64,000 bases of DNA, taken from Solimonas sp. SE-A11 (GTDB taxonomy: Bacteria > Pseudomonadota > Gammaproteobacteria > Nevskiales > Nevskiaceae). Location: contig NZ_JAUASX010000001.1 in assembly GCF_030345715.1 (NCBI RefSeq), positions 124,001 through 188,000 on the forward strand, given 5' to 3'. Below the pieces are notes generated by a model. That model was not told where the DNA came from, did no database searches, and saw only the letters and a list, made by a program, of their open reading frames with translations. The translations under genes and the position numbers were made by a program. Numbering within the stretch: position 1 is the first letter of the stretch; each line of letters begins with the position of its first letter. This document shows, in pieces, positions 52,889 to 61,435 of the stretch.

Positions 52889-54064
52889 ATGGAAAACCTG
52901 TTGCCGGGCTGGCTGCGGAGCCTGCTGCCGTCCGCCGCCACCGTCAGCCAGGCGGAACGCCTGCGCTCGGGTACCGGCGCCCTGTTGGGCGTCCTGCTCG
53001 CCGGCCTGGGCAGCACGGCGATCCTCGGCGCCACGCCGGGGGCTGTCTGGCTGCTCGCGCCGATGGGTGCCTCGGCGGTACTACTGTTCGCGCTGCCGGC
53101 CAGCCCGCTGGCGCAGCCCTGGTCGCTGCTCGGTGGCAATCTCGTCGCCAGCCTGATCGGCGTCAGTTGCGCGCGCTACATCCCGGCGCCGGTGGCGGCG
53201 GCCGCCGCGGCGATCTTCCTGTCGATCGGCGCCATGTTTGCGCTGCATTGCCTGCATCCGCCCAGCGGCGCGATCGCGCTCACGGCGGTGCTCGGCGGAA
53301 GCCAGGTGCAGGCGCTGGGCTATGGCTTCGTGCTGGCGCCGGTGATGCTCAATGGCCTGCTGCTGGTGGCGGCTGCCGTGATCTACAACCGCGCCGTCGG
53401 CCGTCGCTATCCGCATGCGCAGCAGCCGGTCGTGCCGCATCCGCACCATACCGCCGATCTGCTGCCGACTACGCGCCTGGGCTTTACCAGCGCCGACCTG
53501 CAGGCGGTGCTGAAGGCGCATGACCAGGTGCTGGACATCAGCGCCGACGACCTGGAGGACCTGTTCCTGCGTACCGAGCGCCACGCCCACCGCCGCCGCT
53601 TCGGCGAGACTTGCTGCGCCAACATCATGGCGCGCGACATCGTCACCGTGGAGTTCGGCAGCAAACTCGCGGAGGCCTGGGCGCTGATGCGCGAGCACGC
53701 CGTCCAGGCGCTGCCGGTGGTGGACCGTGGCCGGCACGTGATCGGCATCGTCACGCGCTCGGATTTCCTGCGCCACATCGATCCGCTGGAACTGCGCGGC
53801 ATGGGCCGCCGGCTGCGCGCTTTCCTGACCTATACCGCGCACAGCCACACCGACAAGCACGAGGTGGTAGGGCAGATCATGACCACCCGGGTGCAGACGG
53901 TGCGCGAGGGCACCCCCATTGTCGAGCTGGTGCCACTGATGTCCGATGCCGGCCTGCATCACGTGCCGGTGGTGAACGGCCAGGGCAAGCTGGTGGGCAT
54001 GATCACGCAGACCGATTTCGTGGCGGCGCTGTACGAAACCAGCCTGGCGGAGCTGCAGGACTGA
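52889..54064 (+). CDS. HPP-family membrane protein with two CBS domains
   Basis: A 391-residue protein. Residues 20-170 form the HPP domain with four membrane helices and the name-giving motif LHPPSGAIALTAVLGG. About 235-385 is a CBS pair (IMARDIVTVEFGSKLAEAW to GIVTRSDFL; IMTTRVQTVREGTPIVELV to GMITQTDFV). HPP proteins of cyanobacteria and plants move nitrite; the role in proteobacteria is not established. CBS domains usually sense adenosine nucleotides. Confidence 0.88.
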   Translation: MENLLPGWLRSLLPSAATVSQAERLRSGTGALLGVLLAGLGSTAILGATPGAVWLLAPMGASAVLLFALPASPLAQPWSLLGGNLVASLIGVSCARYIPAPVAAAAAAIFLSIGAMFALHCLHPPSGAIALTAVLGGSQVQALGYGFVLAPVMLNGLLLVAAAVIYNRAVGRRYPHAQQPVVPHPHHTADLLPTTRLGFTSADLQAVLKAHDQVLDISADDLEDLFLRTERHAHRRRFGETCCANIMARDIVTVEFGSKLAEAWALMREHAVQALPVVDRGRHVIGIVTRSDFLRHIDPLELRGMGRRLRAFLTYTAHSHTDKHEVVGQIMTTRVQTVREGTPIVELVPLMSDAGLHHVPVVNGQGKLVGMITQTDFVAALYETSLAELQD

Positions 54065-54109
54065 GACCTTGCCCGGCGCCGTTACCCTCTGGATGGGGTG
54101 CATCTGCGG

Positions 54110-54129
54110 CCAAGCGTGCACCAGCGCAC
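54110..54129 (+). promoter_or_regulatory. Shared upstream motif, first copy
   Basis: CCAAGCGTGCACCAGCGCAC, containing the inverted repeat GTGC-N6-GCAC, lies 42 bp before CATACT, a possible -10, and 105 bp before the lipoprotein ATG. An 18-of-20 match with the same spacing to AATACT occurs at 55770. Confidence 0.45.
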
Positions 54130-54234
54130 AGCCTCTGGCTGTGGTGGCGGCATACTCTGGGGGGATCGTGCGCCGCTTCCGCCAGGGACTGGTCCGCGAC
54201 ATCGCCATCCACGACGCTCTCCGGGGGAGTGAAC

Positions 54235-55647
54235 ATGAAGAAGGTCCTGCGGTGCCTGCTGCTGCTTGGCACGGCCCTGGCTGTAGGCTGTAGCGACAAC
54301 GACGGTGCCGGCCCGGATGGAACGACTCCGCCGCCGGCTGTCACCAAGACGGTGGGCGGCCTTGCCGCCATCGGCGCGGCGATCTCCGGTGGCCAGGTCA
54401 GCCTGCGCTGTGCCGACGACAGCACCTACTCCGCCACCACGGCCGCCAACGGCAGCTGGAGCATCGCGGCCGTGCCCGCAGCGGCGCTGCCCTGCGCGGT
54501 CCGCGTGACTGGCGGCACCACCGGTGGCGCCGCCAACACCAACACTTTCTATTCGCTGGCGACCAACCGCGACGGCGCCATCAGCGTCAACGTCACGCCG
54601 CTGACCGACCTGGCCCTGGCGCGCGCCGTGGGGGGCAGTCTCGATACCTGGTTTGCCGCCACTGGCGCCACCCGCCTGGGCGACGCGGCGACGGACCTGC
54701 CCGGTGCCATCGCCGCCCTGCGCACGGATCTGGGCACCGCTGGCTACACGCTGCCGGCTCCGGCGGGGACGTTCGATCCGTTCCTGGCACCGCTCTCCGC
54801 CGGCACGCCGACCGATCTCCACGATGCCCTGCTGGATCGCCTGGGCGAGGCGCTGCGTGACGAGGGGCGCAGCTACACGCAGTTGCGTACGGACTTCACC
54901 GAGCCGGATGAGGGCAACATCCTGCCCTCGCCATTGGAGGAGGAGCCTGAACCGGCCGGCACCCTCGCCGCGCAGATCGGCGCGTCCTTTGCCGGAACCT
55001 ATGTGCTGTCCTGCCCTGCCGAGGGTGGGCCGGTGACGAAGACGGTGACGATCGCCGCCGATGGCAGCAGCACGCTCAATGGCGCGGTGGCCGTGGGCGC
55101 AGGCCAGGGCGGGACGATCGAATTGAGCAGCTCCGCAGTGCTGGCGCTCCTCATCGAGCGCGATGGACTGTACATCCGCCTGCAGTTCAACGGCGATGGC
55201 AGCCTGGCCAGCGGGCAGGTGGGGCCCTCGCGGCAGTCGCCCGGCTGCACGGCCGTCAGCGGCAGCGCGAGCCTGGGCAGTCTCAATGCGCCCTCGCTGA
55301 TCGGCAGCCTGGCGCGCACGCAGACGCTGAACTGCGGTGCGGCGGCCAGCGGCACGCCATCCCTGAACGGGACCACGACCTTTACGCTGGCCGCAGACGG
55401 GAGCATGACCCTGGGCAGCTTCAACATCTCGCAGGCGCAATACCTGGCCAACGGCTATGACATCAAGGACGGCAGCAGCTTCCCGGGACCGGCAGCAGGC
55501 AATGAGATCGAGCTCTACAGCCCGACCTCCGGCCCCAGCGGCCGCGAGCTCTACCTGACCCTCTACACCAATGCGGCGGGCGGCACCGCCAAGGTGACAT
55601 ACCGCAACTTCACCTCCACCGCGGGCGAATGCCTGCCTCCGGCCTGA
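54235..55647 (+). CDS. Secreted lipoprotein of unknown function
   Basis: A 470-residue protein with signal MKKVLRCLLLLGTALAVGC and lipobox AVGC (Cys19). Residues 35-115 resemble a carboxypeptidase-regulatory-like fold (GGQVSLRCADDSTYSATTAANGSW), then NVTPLTDLALARAVG, a phrase common in large secreted proteins. Two similar beta domains follow (FAGTYVLSCPAEGG..TVTIAADGSSTLNG and LARTQTLNCGAAASG..FTLAADGSMTLGS), each with a Cys. No enzyme motif seen. A strong GGGGGAG Shine-Dalgarno and a terminator at 55669 frame it. Confidence 0.7.
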   Translation: MKKVLRCLLLLGTALAVGCSDNDGAGPDGTTPPPAVTKTVGGLAAIGAAISGGQVSLRCADDSTYSATTAANGSWSIAAVPAAALPCAVRVTGGTTGGAANTNTFYSLATNRDGAISVNVTPLTDLALARAVGGSLDTWFAATGATRLGDAATDLPGAIAALRTDLGTAGYTLPAPAGTFDPFLAPLSAGTPTDLHDALLDRLGEALRDEGRSYTQLRTDFTEPDEGNILPSPLEEEPEPAGTLAAQIGASFAGTYVLSCPAEGGPVTKTVTIAADGSSTLNGAVAVGAGQGGTIELSSSAVLALLIERDGLYIRLQFNGDGSLASGQVGPSRQSPGCTAVSGSASLGSLNAPSLIGSLARTQTLNCGAAASGTPSLNGTTTFTLAADGSMTLGSFNISQAQYLANGYDIKDGSSFPGPAAGNEIELYSPTSGPSGRELYLTLYTNAAGGTAKVTYRNFTSTAGECLPPA

Positions 55648-55668
55648 GCGAGTCGAGCTGTCATCACG

Positions 55669-55697
55669 GGGAGCGGGCTGTGGCCCGCTCCCTTTTT
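55669..55697 (+). terminator. Intrinsic terminator after the lipoprotein gene
   Basis: A 10-bp stem GGGAGCGGGC/GCCCGCTCCC with loop TGTG and five T, 21 bp after the stop. Confidence 0.9.
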
Positions 55698-55769
55698 GTT
55701 ACGAGGCTCGAACACGCCCGGCGATGCCCCCAAGCCCACTGCCCTGTGCGGCGCGTCTCAGTCTGCCTT

Positions 55770-55789
55770 CCAAGCGTGCGGCAGCGCAC
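55770..55789 (+). promoter_or_regulatory. Shared upstream motif, second copy
   Basis: CCAAGCGTGCGGCAGCGCAC matches the first copy at 18 of 20 positions and lies 43 bp before AATACT, a possible -10, upstream of the small secreted protein at 55852. Confidence 0.45.
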
Positions 55790-55851
55790 GGATGCCGGCC
55801 GGTGCCGGCGGAATACTCGCAGCCGCTTTTGGGGATTGCGGAGATCGGTTC

Positions 55852-56091
55852 ATGAACAACAACAGCATTCGTTGCCTGGCCCTGCTGCTGGGCCTGGGCA
55901 TCACCACTGTGCAGGCGCAGGGCGAGCCGTCGCCTGGTGTCGTGGATGGGGTGGGGCAGGTCGTCACCGAAAAGGCCGAGCGCCAGCAGAACCGCGTGGA
56001 GAATGCGGTGGACTACCGCGTTGACCAGACCACCGACCGTGCCGTCGACAAGGCCCTGAACAAGGCCCTGGACAAGATCTTCGGCCGCTGA
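55852..56091 (+). CDS. Small exported helical protein of unknown function
   Basis: A 79-residue protein with signal peptide MNNNSIRCLALLLGLGITTVQAQ. The mature 56 residues are charged and strongly helical with heptad-like repeats (VTEKAERQQNRVENAVDYRV; AVDKALNKALDKIF), suggesting a coiled coil. No family recognised. It shares its upstream motif with the lipoprotein gene at 54235. Confidence 0.65.
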   Translation: MNNNSIRCLALLLGLGITTVQAQGEPSPGVVDGVGQVVTEKAERQQNRVENAVDYRVDQTTDRAVDKALNKALDKIFGR

Positions 56092-56154
56092 GGGCATTCC
56101 ATCCGCTAGACTGGCTCTCTGGCGGATGACAACGGGGCTTGGCCCCAGACCGGG

Positions 56155-57567
56155 ATGACCCTCTACAAGGCCTACGCCGACGATCTGGCGGAGATGATCG
56201 AGCGCGGTGCCCTCAAGGCGGGGCAGCGCATGCCCTCGGTGCGCGAAGCCGCGCGCCATCGCGGGCTGAGCGTGGTCACCGTGCTGAAGGCCTACCACTG
56301 GCTGGAGGCTCGCGGCCTGATCGTGGCGCGGGAGCGTTCGGGCTACTACGTCGGCAGCCGGCCCCAGGCCTATCCGCCGCAACCGGCGGTGTCGCGCTCC
56401 GCCACCGTCTCCACCGCGGTGAAGAAGGGCGACCTGATCTTCGAAGTTCTGGATGCCGTGCAACGGCGCGTGGTCGTGCCGCTGGGCTCGGCGTTTCCCA
56501 GCCCGCTGCTGTTTCCCCTGCAGAGCCTGTATCGCTCGCTCAACCGCAGCGTGCGGCACCTGGACCCCTGGCGCACGGTCACCGACCTGGCGCCCGGCAA
56601 CTGGGAGCTGCGACGCCAGATCTCGCTGCGCTACCACATCGACGGCATGGAGATTCCGCCGGACGAACTGGTGATCACCGACGGCGCCATGGAGGCGCTC
56701 AACCTCTGTCTGCAGGCGGTGACCCGGCCGGGCGATGCCGTGGTGATCGAGTCCCCGACCTTCTACGTGGCACTGCAGGCGCTGGAACGGCTCGGCCTGC
56801 GCGCCATCGAGGTCGCCACCCATCCGGGCGAAGGTATCGACCTGGCCGCGCTGGAGGCGGTGCTGCGCCAGCAGCGCCCGGCGGCCTGCTGGCTGATGCC
56901 CAACTTCCAGAATCCCACCGGGGCGCTGATCCCGGAGGAGCGCAAAGAGCAGTTGGTGGCCCTGCTGGAGCGCTACCGCGTGCCGATGATCGAGGACGAT
57001 GTGTACGGCGAGCTGTACTACGCCTCCACGCGTCCCAAGCCGGCCAAGGCCTTCGACCACAGCGGCAACGTGCTGCACTGCTCCTCGTTCTCCAAGTGCC
57101 TGGCGCCGGGCTACCGCATTGGCTGGACCGCACCGGGGCGCCATGCTGCGGCGGTGCGCAGGCTCAAGCTGGGCACGACGCTGTCCGCCGCCATCCCATC
57201 GCAGCTGGCCCTGGCCAACTATCTCGAAGGCGCCGGCTACGACCGCCACCTGCGCCGCCTGCGCGATGCGCTGTTCGTGGAACGCGATGCGATGATCAAC
57301 GCGATCCGCGAGTTCTTCCCCGAGGGCACGCGCGTGACGCGGCCGGAGGGCGGTTACTTCCTGTGGGTGGAGATGCCGCGTGGCACCGACAGCCTGCAGT
57401 TGCACCGCCGCGCGCTGGAGCAGGGCATCAGCATCGCGCCCGGTGCAATCTTCACCGCGCGCGACCGCTATTCGAACTGCCTGCGCCTGAACTACGGCCA
57501 CCCGCAAGACCGGCGCGTGCTGCGCGCGCTGAAGACGCTGGGGCAGCTCGCGCGCGAATGCCGCTAG
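56155..57567 (+). CDS. MocR-type regulator (GntR HTH fused to aminotransferase fold)
   Basis: A 470-residue protein. Residues 1-72 are a GntR-type winged HTH (GALKAGQRMPSVREAARHRGLSVVTVLKAYHWLEARGLI). About 95-465 is a class I aminotransferase fold with IESPTFYVALQALERLG, NFQNPTG, EDDVYGELYY and the PLP lysine in SSFSKCLAPGYRIGW. MocR proteins usually use PLP as a ligand rather than for catalysis and often control vitamin B6 or amino-acid genes. No clear target beside it. Confidence 0.9.
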   Translation: MTLYKAYADDLAEMIERGALKAGQRMPSVREAARHRGLSVVTVLKAYHWLEARGLIVARERSGYYVGSRPQAYPPQPAVSRSATVSTAVKKGDLIFEVLDAVQRRVVVPLGSAFPSPLLFPLQSLYRSLNRSVRHLDPWRTVTDLAPGNWELRRQISLRYHIDGMEIPPDELVITDGAMEALNLCLQAVTRPGDAVVIESPTFYVALQALERLGLRAIEVATHPGEGIDLAALEAVLRQQRPAACWLMPNFQNPTGALIPEERKEQLVALLERYRVPMIEDDVYGELYYASTRPKPAKAFDHSGNVLHCSSFSKCLAPGYRIGWTAPGRHAAAVRRLKLGTTLSAAIPSQLALANYLEGAGYDRHLRRLRDALFVERDAMINAIREFFPEGTRVTRPEGGYFLWVEMPRGTDSLQLHRRALEQGISIAPGAIFTARDRYSNCLRLNYGHPQDRRVLRALKTLGQLARECR

Positions 57568-57582
57568 GGAAGCTCTGAAGAG

Positions 57583-57682
57583 GTTACCGCTCGTCCTGAG
57601 CCTGTCGAAGGGAGTGAACGGTAACTAATTGTCCGGCCTTGGGAAAAGTCTGCCCGTGCTTCGACAGGCCCAGCACGAACGG
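57583..57682. repeat. Paired intergenic repeat with CTGTCGAAG cores
   Basis: One unit is framed by GTTACCG (57583-57589) and CGGTAAC (57619-57625) and contains CCTGTCGAAG. The second unit (57655-57682) carries the reverse complement CTTCGACAGG. Such REP-type elements are common in proteobacterial intergenic regions. The pair lies between the convergent MocR and DUF2970 genes and may act as a transcript end. Confidence 0.65.
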
Positions 57683-57713
57683 ACTTCTTCAGCGCTTACC
57701 CAGGCGGCCAGCC

Positions 57714-57941
57714 TCACTGGCCCGCCATCCGCAGTGCCAGGTGTACCGCGCCGTAGAAGATCAGCGAGACGATGCCGGTCATCACGAATCCCAGCAGCAG
57801 GAAGTGCCAGGGGTTCCCATGCGTGAAGTCGCGCTCGCGGTTGCGCGAGCTCTGTACCCCGAAGAACGAGGCCGCGACGCTGGCGAAGGTCTGCATCAGC
57901 GTGGGCGTGGCGATGGGGCCGGTCGGCTTGGGCTGGTTCAT
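57714..57941 (-). CDS. DUF2970-family small membrane protein
   Basis: A 75-residue protein with one membrane helix near the C-terminus (WHFLLLGFVMTGIVSLIFYGAV) and the family motif FASVAASFFGVQSSRNRERDF before it. Function unknown. It overlaps the DUF934 gene by 4 bp. In many proteobacteria DUF2970 lies in the assimilatory sulfite-reduction neighbourhood. Confidence 0.8.
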   Translation of the reverse strand: MNQPKPTGPIATPTLMQTFASVAASFFGVQSSRNRERDFTHGNPWHFLLLGFVMTGIVSLIFYGAVHLALRMAGQ

Positions 57942-58429
57942 GTTGTGCTCCGGTGAAGGGTATGGGGGAGGCTGCGCGTGGCCAGGGCCTTGAGGGCGTC
58001 CTGCGGATCCTGGCCGGGGGCCAGTTCAAAGCTGTCGAAGCCGCAGCGGCGCATCTGGCGCAGTTGTCCGCGCAGCACATCGCCGAAGGCGCGCAGTTCG
58101 CCGGTCCAGCCGTGCTGCTGGCGCAGGCGATGCGCCACCGACAGGCTGCGGGCGTCGCGGAAGCTCGGGAAGCGCACTGCGATCAGCGCCGCCTCCGTCA
58201 GGAAGCCGGTGCGGGTTTCGAAATCGTCATCGGGGCCGATCCAGATGCCGCAGGCGCCACCGCGCGGCCGCTGCGCCCAGCTCGCCATATGCAGGATCGG
58301 CTTGCGGCTTACCGCTACCGATCCCGGGGCGAGCAGTTGCCATTGGTCCGCGACCAGCCGCGGCTGCCCGTCGATCAGCTTGATCAGGCGGGCGTTGGCG
58401 GCAGTTGGCTGGATATCGGCGCGGGGCAT
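57938..58429 (-). CDS. DUF934-family protein (sulfite reduction-associated)
   Basis: A 163-residue protein. ATG 58429 is chosen because GGAG lies 8 bp upstream and MPRADIQ fits the family; the frame is open 19 codons further. Conserved parts are IGPDDDFETRTGFLTEAALIAVRFPSFRDARSLSVAHRLR and LRAFGDVLRGQLRQMRRCGFDSFEL. DUF934 normally follows cysI (sulfite reductase) and is thought to assist it. Here no cysI is adjacent, and a strong hairpin lies 72 bp upstream. Confidence 0.85.
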   Translation of the reverse strand: MPRADIQPTAANARLIKLIDGQPRLVADQWQLLAPGSVAVSRKPILHMASWAQRPRGGACGIWIGPDDDFETRTGFLTEAALIAVRFPSFRDARSLSVAHRLRQQHGWTGELRAFGDVLRGQLRQMRRCGFDSFELAPGQDPQDALKALATRSLPHTLHRSTT

Positions 58430-58500
58430 CGGGACATCTCCGGTATGGCGTCCAGAGTGCCGTGCCTGCGTCGGGGAGTTAATCACCAGATGCCCCGATA

Positions 58501-58549
58501 AAACCTATAACAGTTATACGTCAGGCGATCATCTGTTATAGGTTTTTTT
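58501..58549 (+). terminator. Orphan terminator-like hairpin upstream of the DUF934 gene
   Basis: A 13-bp perfect stem AAACCTATAACAG/CTGTTATAGGTTT with a 19-nt loop, then T7 on the plus strand. No plus-strand gene ends here. Inside its 5' arm is the perfect palindrome TATAAC-A-GTTATA (58506-58518). It is AT-rich in GC-rich surroundings. It may end a small RNA or antisense transcript, or act in the DUF934 leader on the minus strand. Confidence 0.5.
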
Positions 58550-58633
58550 GCCGCTTCTGACGACTCACGGCCCTGTCCCGGCGCCGGACAATCACCACCG
58601 GCGTCATGGGACGCATGTGGACGAGGTGGGCAG

Positions 58634-59323
58634 ATGAAGAAGCGATTCCAGGCGGCATGGCTCACGGCCCTGCTGCTGGCTTGCGCCGGCACGGCCGGGG
58701 CGAACCCGGCGGACCCGATGGCCGAACGCGTGCAGGCCTGTGCCGGCTGCCACGGCGAAGAGGGTCGCTCGGCCGCCGAGTCATACGCGCCTTCGATCGC
58801 CGGCAAGCCGGCGGGCTACCTGTATCAGCAACTGCTCGGATTCCGCGACGGCCGTCGCAAGCATGCCGTGATGCAGCAGATGCTGGCTTGGCTGTCGGAC
58901 GACTACCTGCGCGACATGGCGGCCTACTACGGCACGCGTGAGCCGGCGCAGGTGCCGCGCCCGCCGCGGGCCACCGCCGCCGTGCTGGCGCGCGGGCGCC
59001 AACTGGTGGAGCAGGGCGATGCCGCCCGGCGCCTGCCGGCCTGCGCAGCCTGCCACGGAGACCAGCTACTGGGTGTGCAGCCGGCCATCCCCGGCCTGCT
59101 GAACCTGCGTGACGAATACCTGCAGGCCCAATTGGGGGCCTGGCGCAACGGCTCGCGGCATGCGCCCGCGCCCGACTGCATGGCCGACATCGCGCGACGC
59201 CTGAGCGGCGAGGAGATCGCCGCCATCACCGCCTGGATCGCGACCCGCGAGCTGCCGCAGGAGCATCGCCCCGCGCCGCGCCGCGACCAGCCGCTGCCGA
59301 TCGATTGTGGAGGTGTGCCGTGA
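58634..59323 (+). CDS. Dihaem c-type cytochrome (c4-like)
   Basis: A 229-residue protein with signal peptide (GTAGA|NP near 24). Two haem motifs are present: CAGCH (about residue 37) and CAACH (about 136). Each sits in a class I cytochrome c fold with a downstream Met candidate (HAVMQQML; DCMADI). It is a periplasmic electron carrier. Its stop overlaps the GTG start of the triple-haem cytochrome, so they form an operon. Confidence 0.88.
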   Translation: MKKRFQAAWLTALLLACAGTAGANPADPMAERVQACAGCHGEEGRSAAESYAPSIAGKPAGYLYQQLLGFRDGRRKHAVMQQMLAWLSDDYLRDMAAYYGTREPAQVPRPPRATAAVLARGRQLVEQGDAARRLPACAACHGDQLLGVQPAIPGLLNLRDEYLQAQLGAWRNGSRHAPAPDCMADIARRLSGEEIAAITAWIATRELPQEHRPAPRRDQPLPIDCGGVP

Positions 59324-60585
59324 AGACCCTGCTGAAGTGGTTCGCGTTGCTGCTGCTGCCTGCACTGGCCGCCGCACTGTGGCTGGCCTGGCCGGACGTG
59401 CGGGAGCCTGCGCTAGTCGAGGGAGCGGCGCTGCCAGCCACGGCCGCGCGGATCGAGCAGGGCCGTTACCTGGCGCGCGCCGGCAACTGCATCGCCTGCC
59501 ACACGCAGGCCGGGCAGGCGCCGTATGCCGGTGGCCGCCGCATCGGCACGCCCTTCGGCGATGTGTTCAGCACCAACCTGACGCCGGATCGCCAGACTGG
59601 GCTGGGGGCCTGGACGCCGGGCGAGTTCTGGCGTGCCATGCATCACGGCCGCTCGCGCGACGGCCGCCTGCTGTACCCGGCCTTTCCCTATACCAGCTAT
59701 ACGCGGGTGAGCCGGAAGGACAGCGATGCGATCTTCGCCTACCTGCAATCGCTGCCTGCGGTGGCAGCGCCGCGGCAGGAGCCGGAGCTGCGCTTTCCTT
59801 ACAACACCCAGCTCGCCCTGCGCGCCTGGCGCGCGCTGTATTTCCGCCCCGGTGAGCAGCGCGAGGATGCGCAGCGCACGGCGCAGTGGAACCGCGGCGC
59901 CTACCTGGTTGAAGGACTGGGGCACTGCAACGCCTGCCATACGGCCCGCAACGCGCTGGGCGGGATCGACCTGGCCCGCAACTACGGTGGTGGGCCAATT
60001 CCGACGCTGGGTTGGGAGGCGCCGCCGCTGGCGTCGCCGCAGCCGATGTCGGATGCGCAGGCGGCCGAGATGGTGGAGCTGCTGCAGGGCGGCACCTCGC
60101 GCCATGGCGTCACCACCGGGCCGATGGCCGAGGTGGTGTTCCACAGCCTGCAGTACCTGCAAGCCGCGGATATCGATGCCATGGTCACTTACATCCGCAG
60201 CCTGCCGCCGGTGGGCGACGCACCCGTGCCGCGCCAGCCGCGCGTGTCGGCCGCACGCAGGGCCGAACTGATGCGCAGCGGCGAGCCGATCTACCGCCAG
60301 CACTGCGCCGACTGCCACGGCCAGCAGGGCGAGGGACGCGACTACGTCTACCCGGCCCTGGTGGGCAACCGCATGCTCACGGGGGCTTCGGCCGGCAATG
60401 CCATCCGCAGCGTGCTGCTGGGAGGCTACGGCCCGAGCACGGCGCGGCATCCGCAGCCGCATGGCATGCCCTCGTTCGCGCAGCGTCTCACGTCGGAGGA
60501 GATCGCCGCGGTGCTGACCTACGCGCGCGGCAACTGGGGCAACGAGGCGCCCGCGGTTTCGCCGGTGGAGGTGCAGCGGCACTGA
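59320..60585 (+). CDS. Triple-haem c-type cytochrome (alcohol dehydrogenase AdhB-like)
   Basis: A 421-residue protein started at GTG 59320, overlapping the previous stop. Residues 4-25 form an N-terminal membrane anchor or signal (LLKWFALLLLPALAAALWLAW). Haem motifs are CIACH, CNACH and CADCH. The phrases FSTNLTPD and GLGAWTPGEFWRAMHHGRSRDG are typical of the cytochrome subunit of membrane alcohol, aldehyde or gluconate dehydrogenases. No dehydrogenase subunit gene is adjacent. Confidence 0.88.
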   Translation: MKTLLKWFALLLLPALAAALWLAWPDVREPALVEGAALPATAARIEQGRYLARAGNCIACHTQAGQAPYAGGRRIGTPFGDVFSTNLTPDRQTGLGAWTPGEFWRAMHHGRSRDGRLLYPAFPYTSYTRVSRKDSDAIFAYLQSLPAVAAPRQEPELRFPYNTQLALRAWRALYFRPGEQREDAQRTAQWNRGAYLVEGLGHCNACHTARNALGGIDLARNYGGGPIPTLGWEAPPLASPQPMSDAQAAEMVELLQGGTSRHGVTTGPMAEVVFHSLQYLQAADIDAMVTYIRSLPPVGDAPVPRQPRVSAARRAELMRSGEPIYRQHCADCHGQQGEGRDYVYPALVGNRMLTGASAGNAIRSVLLGGYGPSTARHPQPHGMPSFAQRLTSEEIAAVLTYARGNWGNEAPAVSPVEVQRH

Positions 60586-60607
60586 ACCCGCCGCATTGCC
60601 ATGGCCC

Positions 60608-61354
60608 TCAGTGCAGCGTCATCACCAGTGGTGAGCCAAGGGTGATGATCATGGTGTGCTCATACTGGGCCGAAAGGTTGCCGGGCGCCGCCATCAGCGT
60701 CCAGCCGTCGGTGGCTTCGCGCACGGTGCGGCTCCGGGTCGACAGGAAGGGCTCGATGGTGATGACCATGCCTTCCTTCAGCAGGCGGCGGTCGCGGGGA
60801 TTGTGGTAGCCGAGAATATCGACCGGCTCCTCGTGCAGCGCACGACCCACGCCATGGCTGGCCAGGTTCTCGATGACGCGGAAGCCATGCTGGCGTGCCA
60901 CGCGCTCGATGGCGGCGCCGATGCTGTTGATCGGCTGGCCGGCACGGGCCACCTTCATTGCCTCGGCGAGCGCGGACTGCGTGGCCTGGCAGAGGCGCGT
61001 CTTCAAGGGGCTGCCCGGCGGGATCGCACGCGTGCCGCCGGTGTCGGCGAAGTAGCCGTCCAGCTCCGCCGAGACATCGATGTTCAGCATGTCGCCGGCA
61101 CGAATGACCCGCTCGCCGGGAATGCCATGGGCGGCTTCCTCGTTGAGGCTGATGCAGGTAGCGCCGGGGAAGTCGTAGGCCAGCTGCGGAGCGGAGCGTG
61201 CTCCCTGTCCGGCGAGCAGGGCAGCGCCGAGGGCATCCAGCTCGCGGGTGGTCATGCCCGGCTCGGCCGCTTCCAGCATGCGCTGCAGCACTTGCGACAC
61301 GATGCTGCCGATACGCCGCAGCCCGGCGATGTCGTGCTCGCTTTCGATCGTCAT
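60608..61354 (-). CDS. map: Methionine aminopeptidase, type I
   Basis: A 248-residue protein. The metal ligands of the pita-bread fold are visible: the first Asp in LNIDVSAELDGYFADTGGT (with the second Asp close behind), His in ASHGVGRALHEEP, Glu in ITIEPFL and Glu in QYEHTMIIT. It removes the initiator Met. ATG 61354 has GGGAG nine bases upstream. It is a single gene, not next to rpsB, so it may be a second copy in the genome. Confidence 0.92.
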   Translation of the reverse strand: MTIESEHDIAGLRRIGSIVSQVLQRMLEAAEPGMTTRELDALGAALLAGQGARSAPQLAYDFPGATCISLNEEAAHGIPGERVIRAGDMLNIDVSAELDGYFADTGGTRAIPPGSPLKTRLCQATQSALAEAMKVARAGQPINSIGAAIERVARQHGFRVIENLASHGVGRALHEEPVDILGYHNPRDRRLLKEGMVITIEPFLSTRSRTVREATDGWTLMAAPGNLSAQYEHTMIITLGSPLVMTLH

Positions 61355-61435
61355 GTCCAATGCTCCCGGAGGTTGACGGTCATTCTACGCTTGGCTCCGG
61401 CAACGGCCAGCGGCGCAAGCGCCGCTGGCCGGCGC

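Noticed and set aside
58501-58549. Hairpin before DUF934 considered as a sulfur (SAM-type) riboswitch
   Set aside because: There is only one stem and no conserved multi-helix core or K-turn, so it does not fit a known riboswitch.
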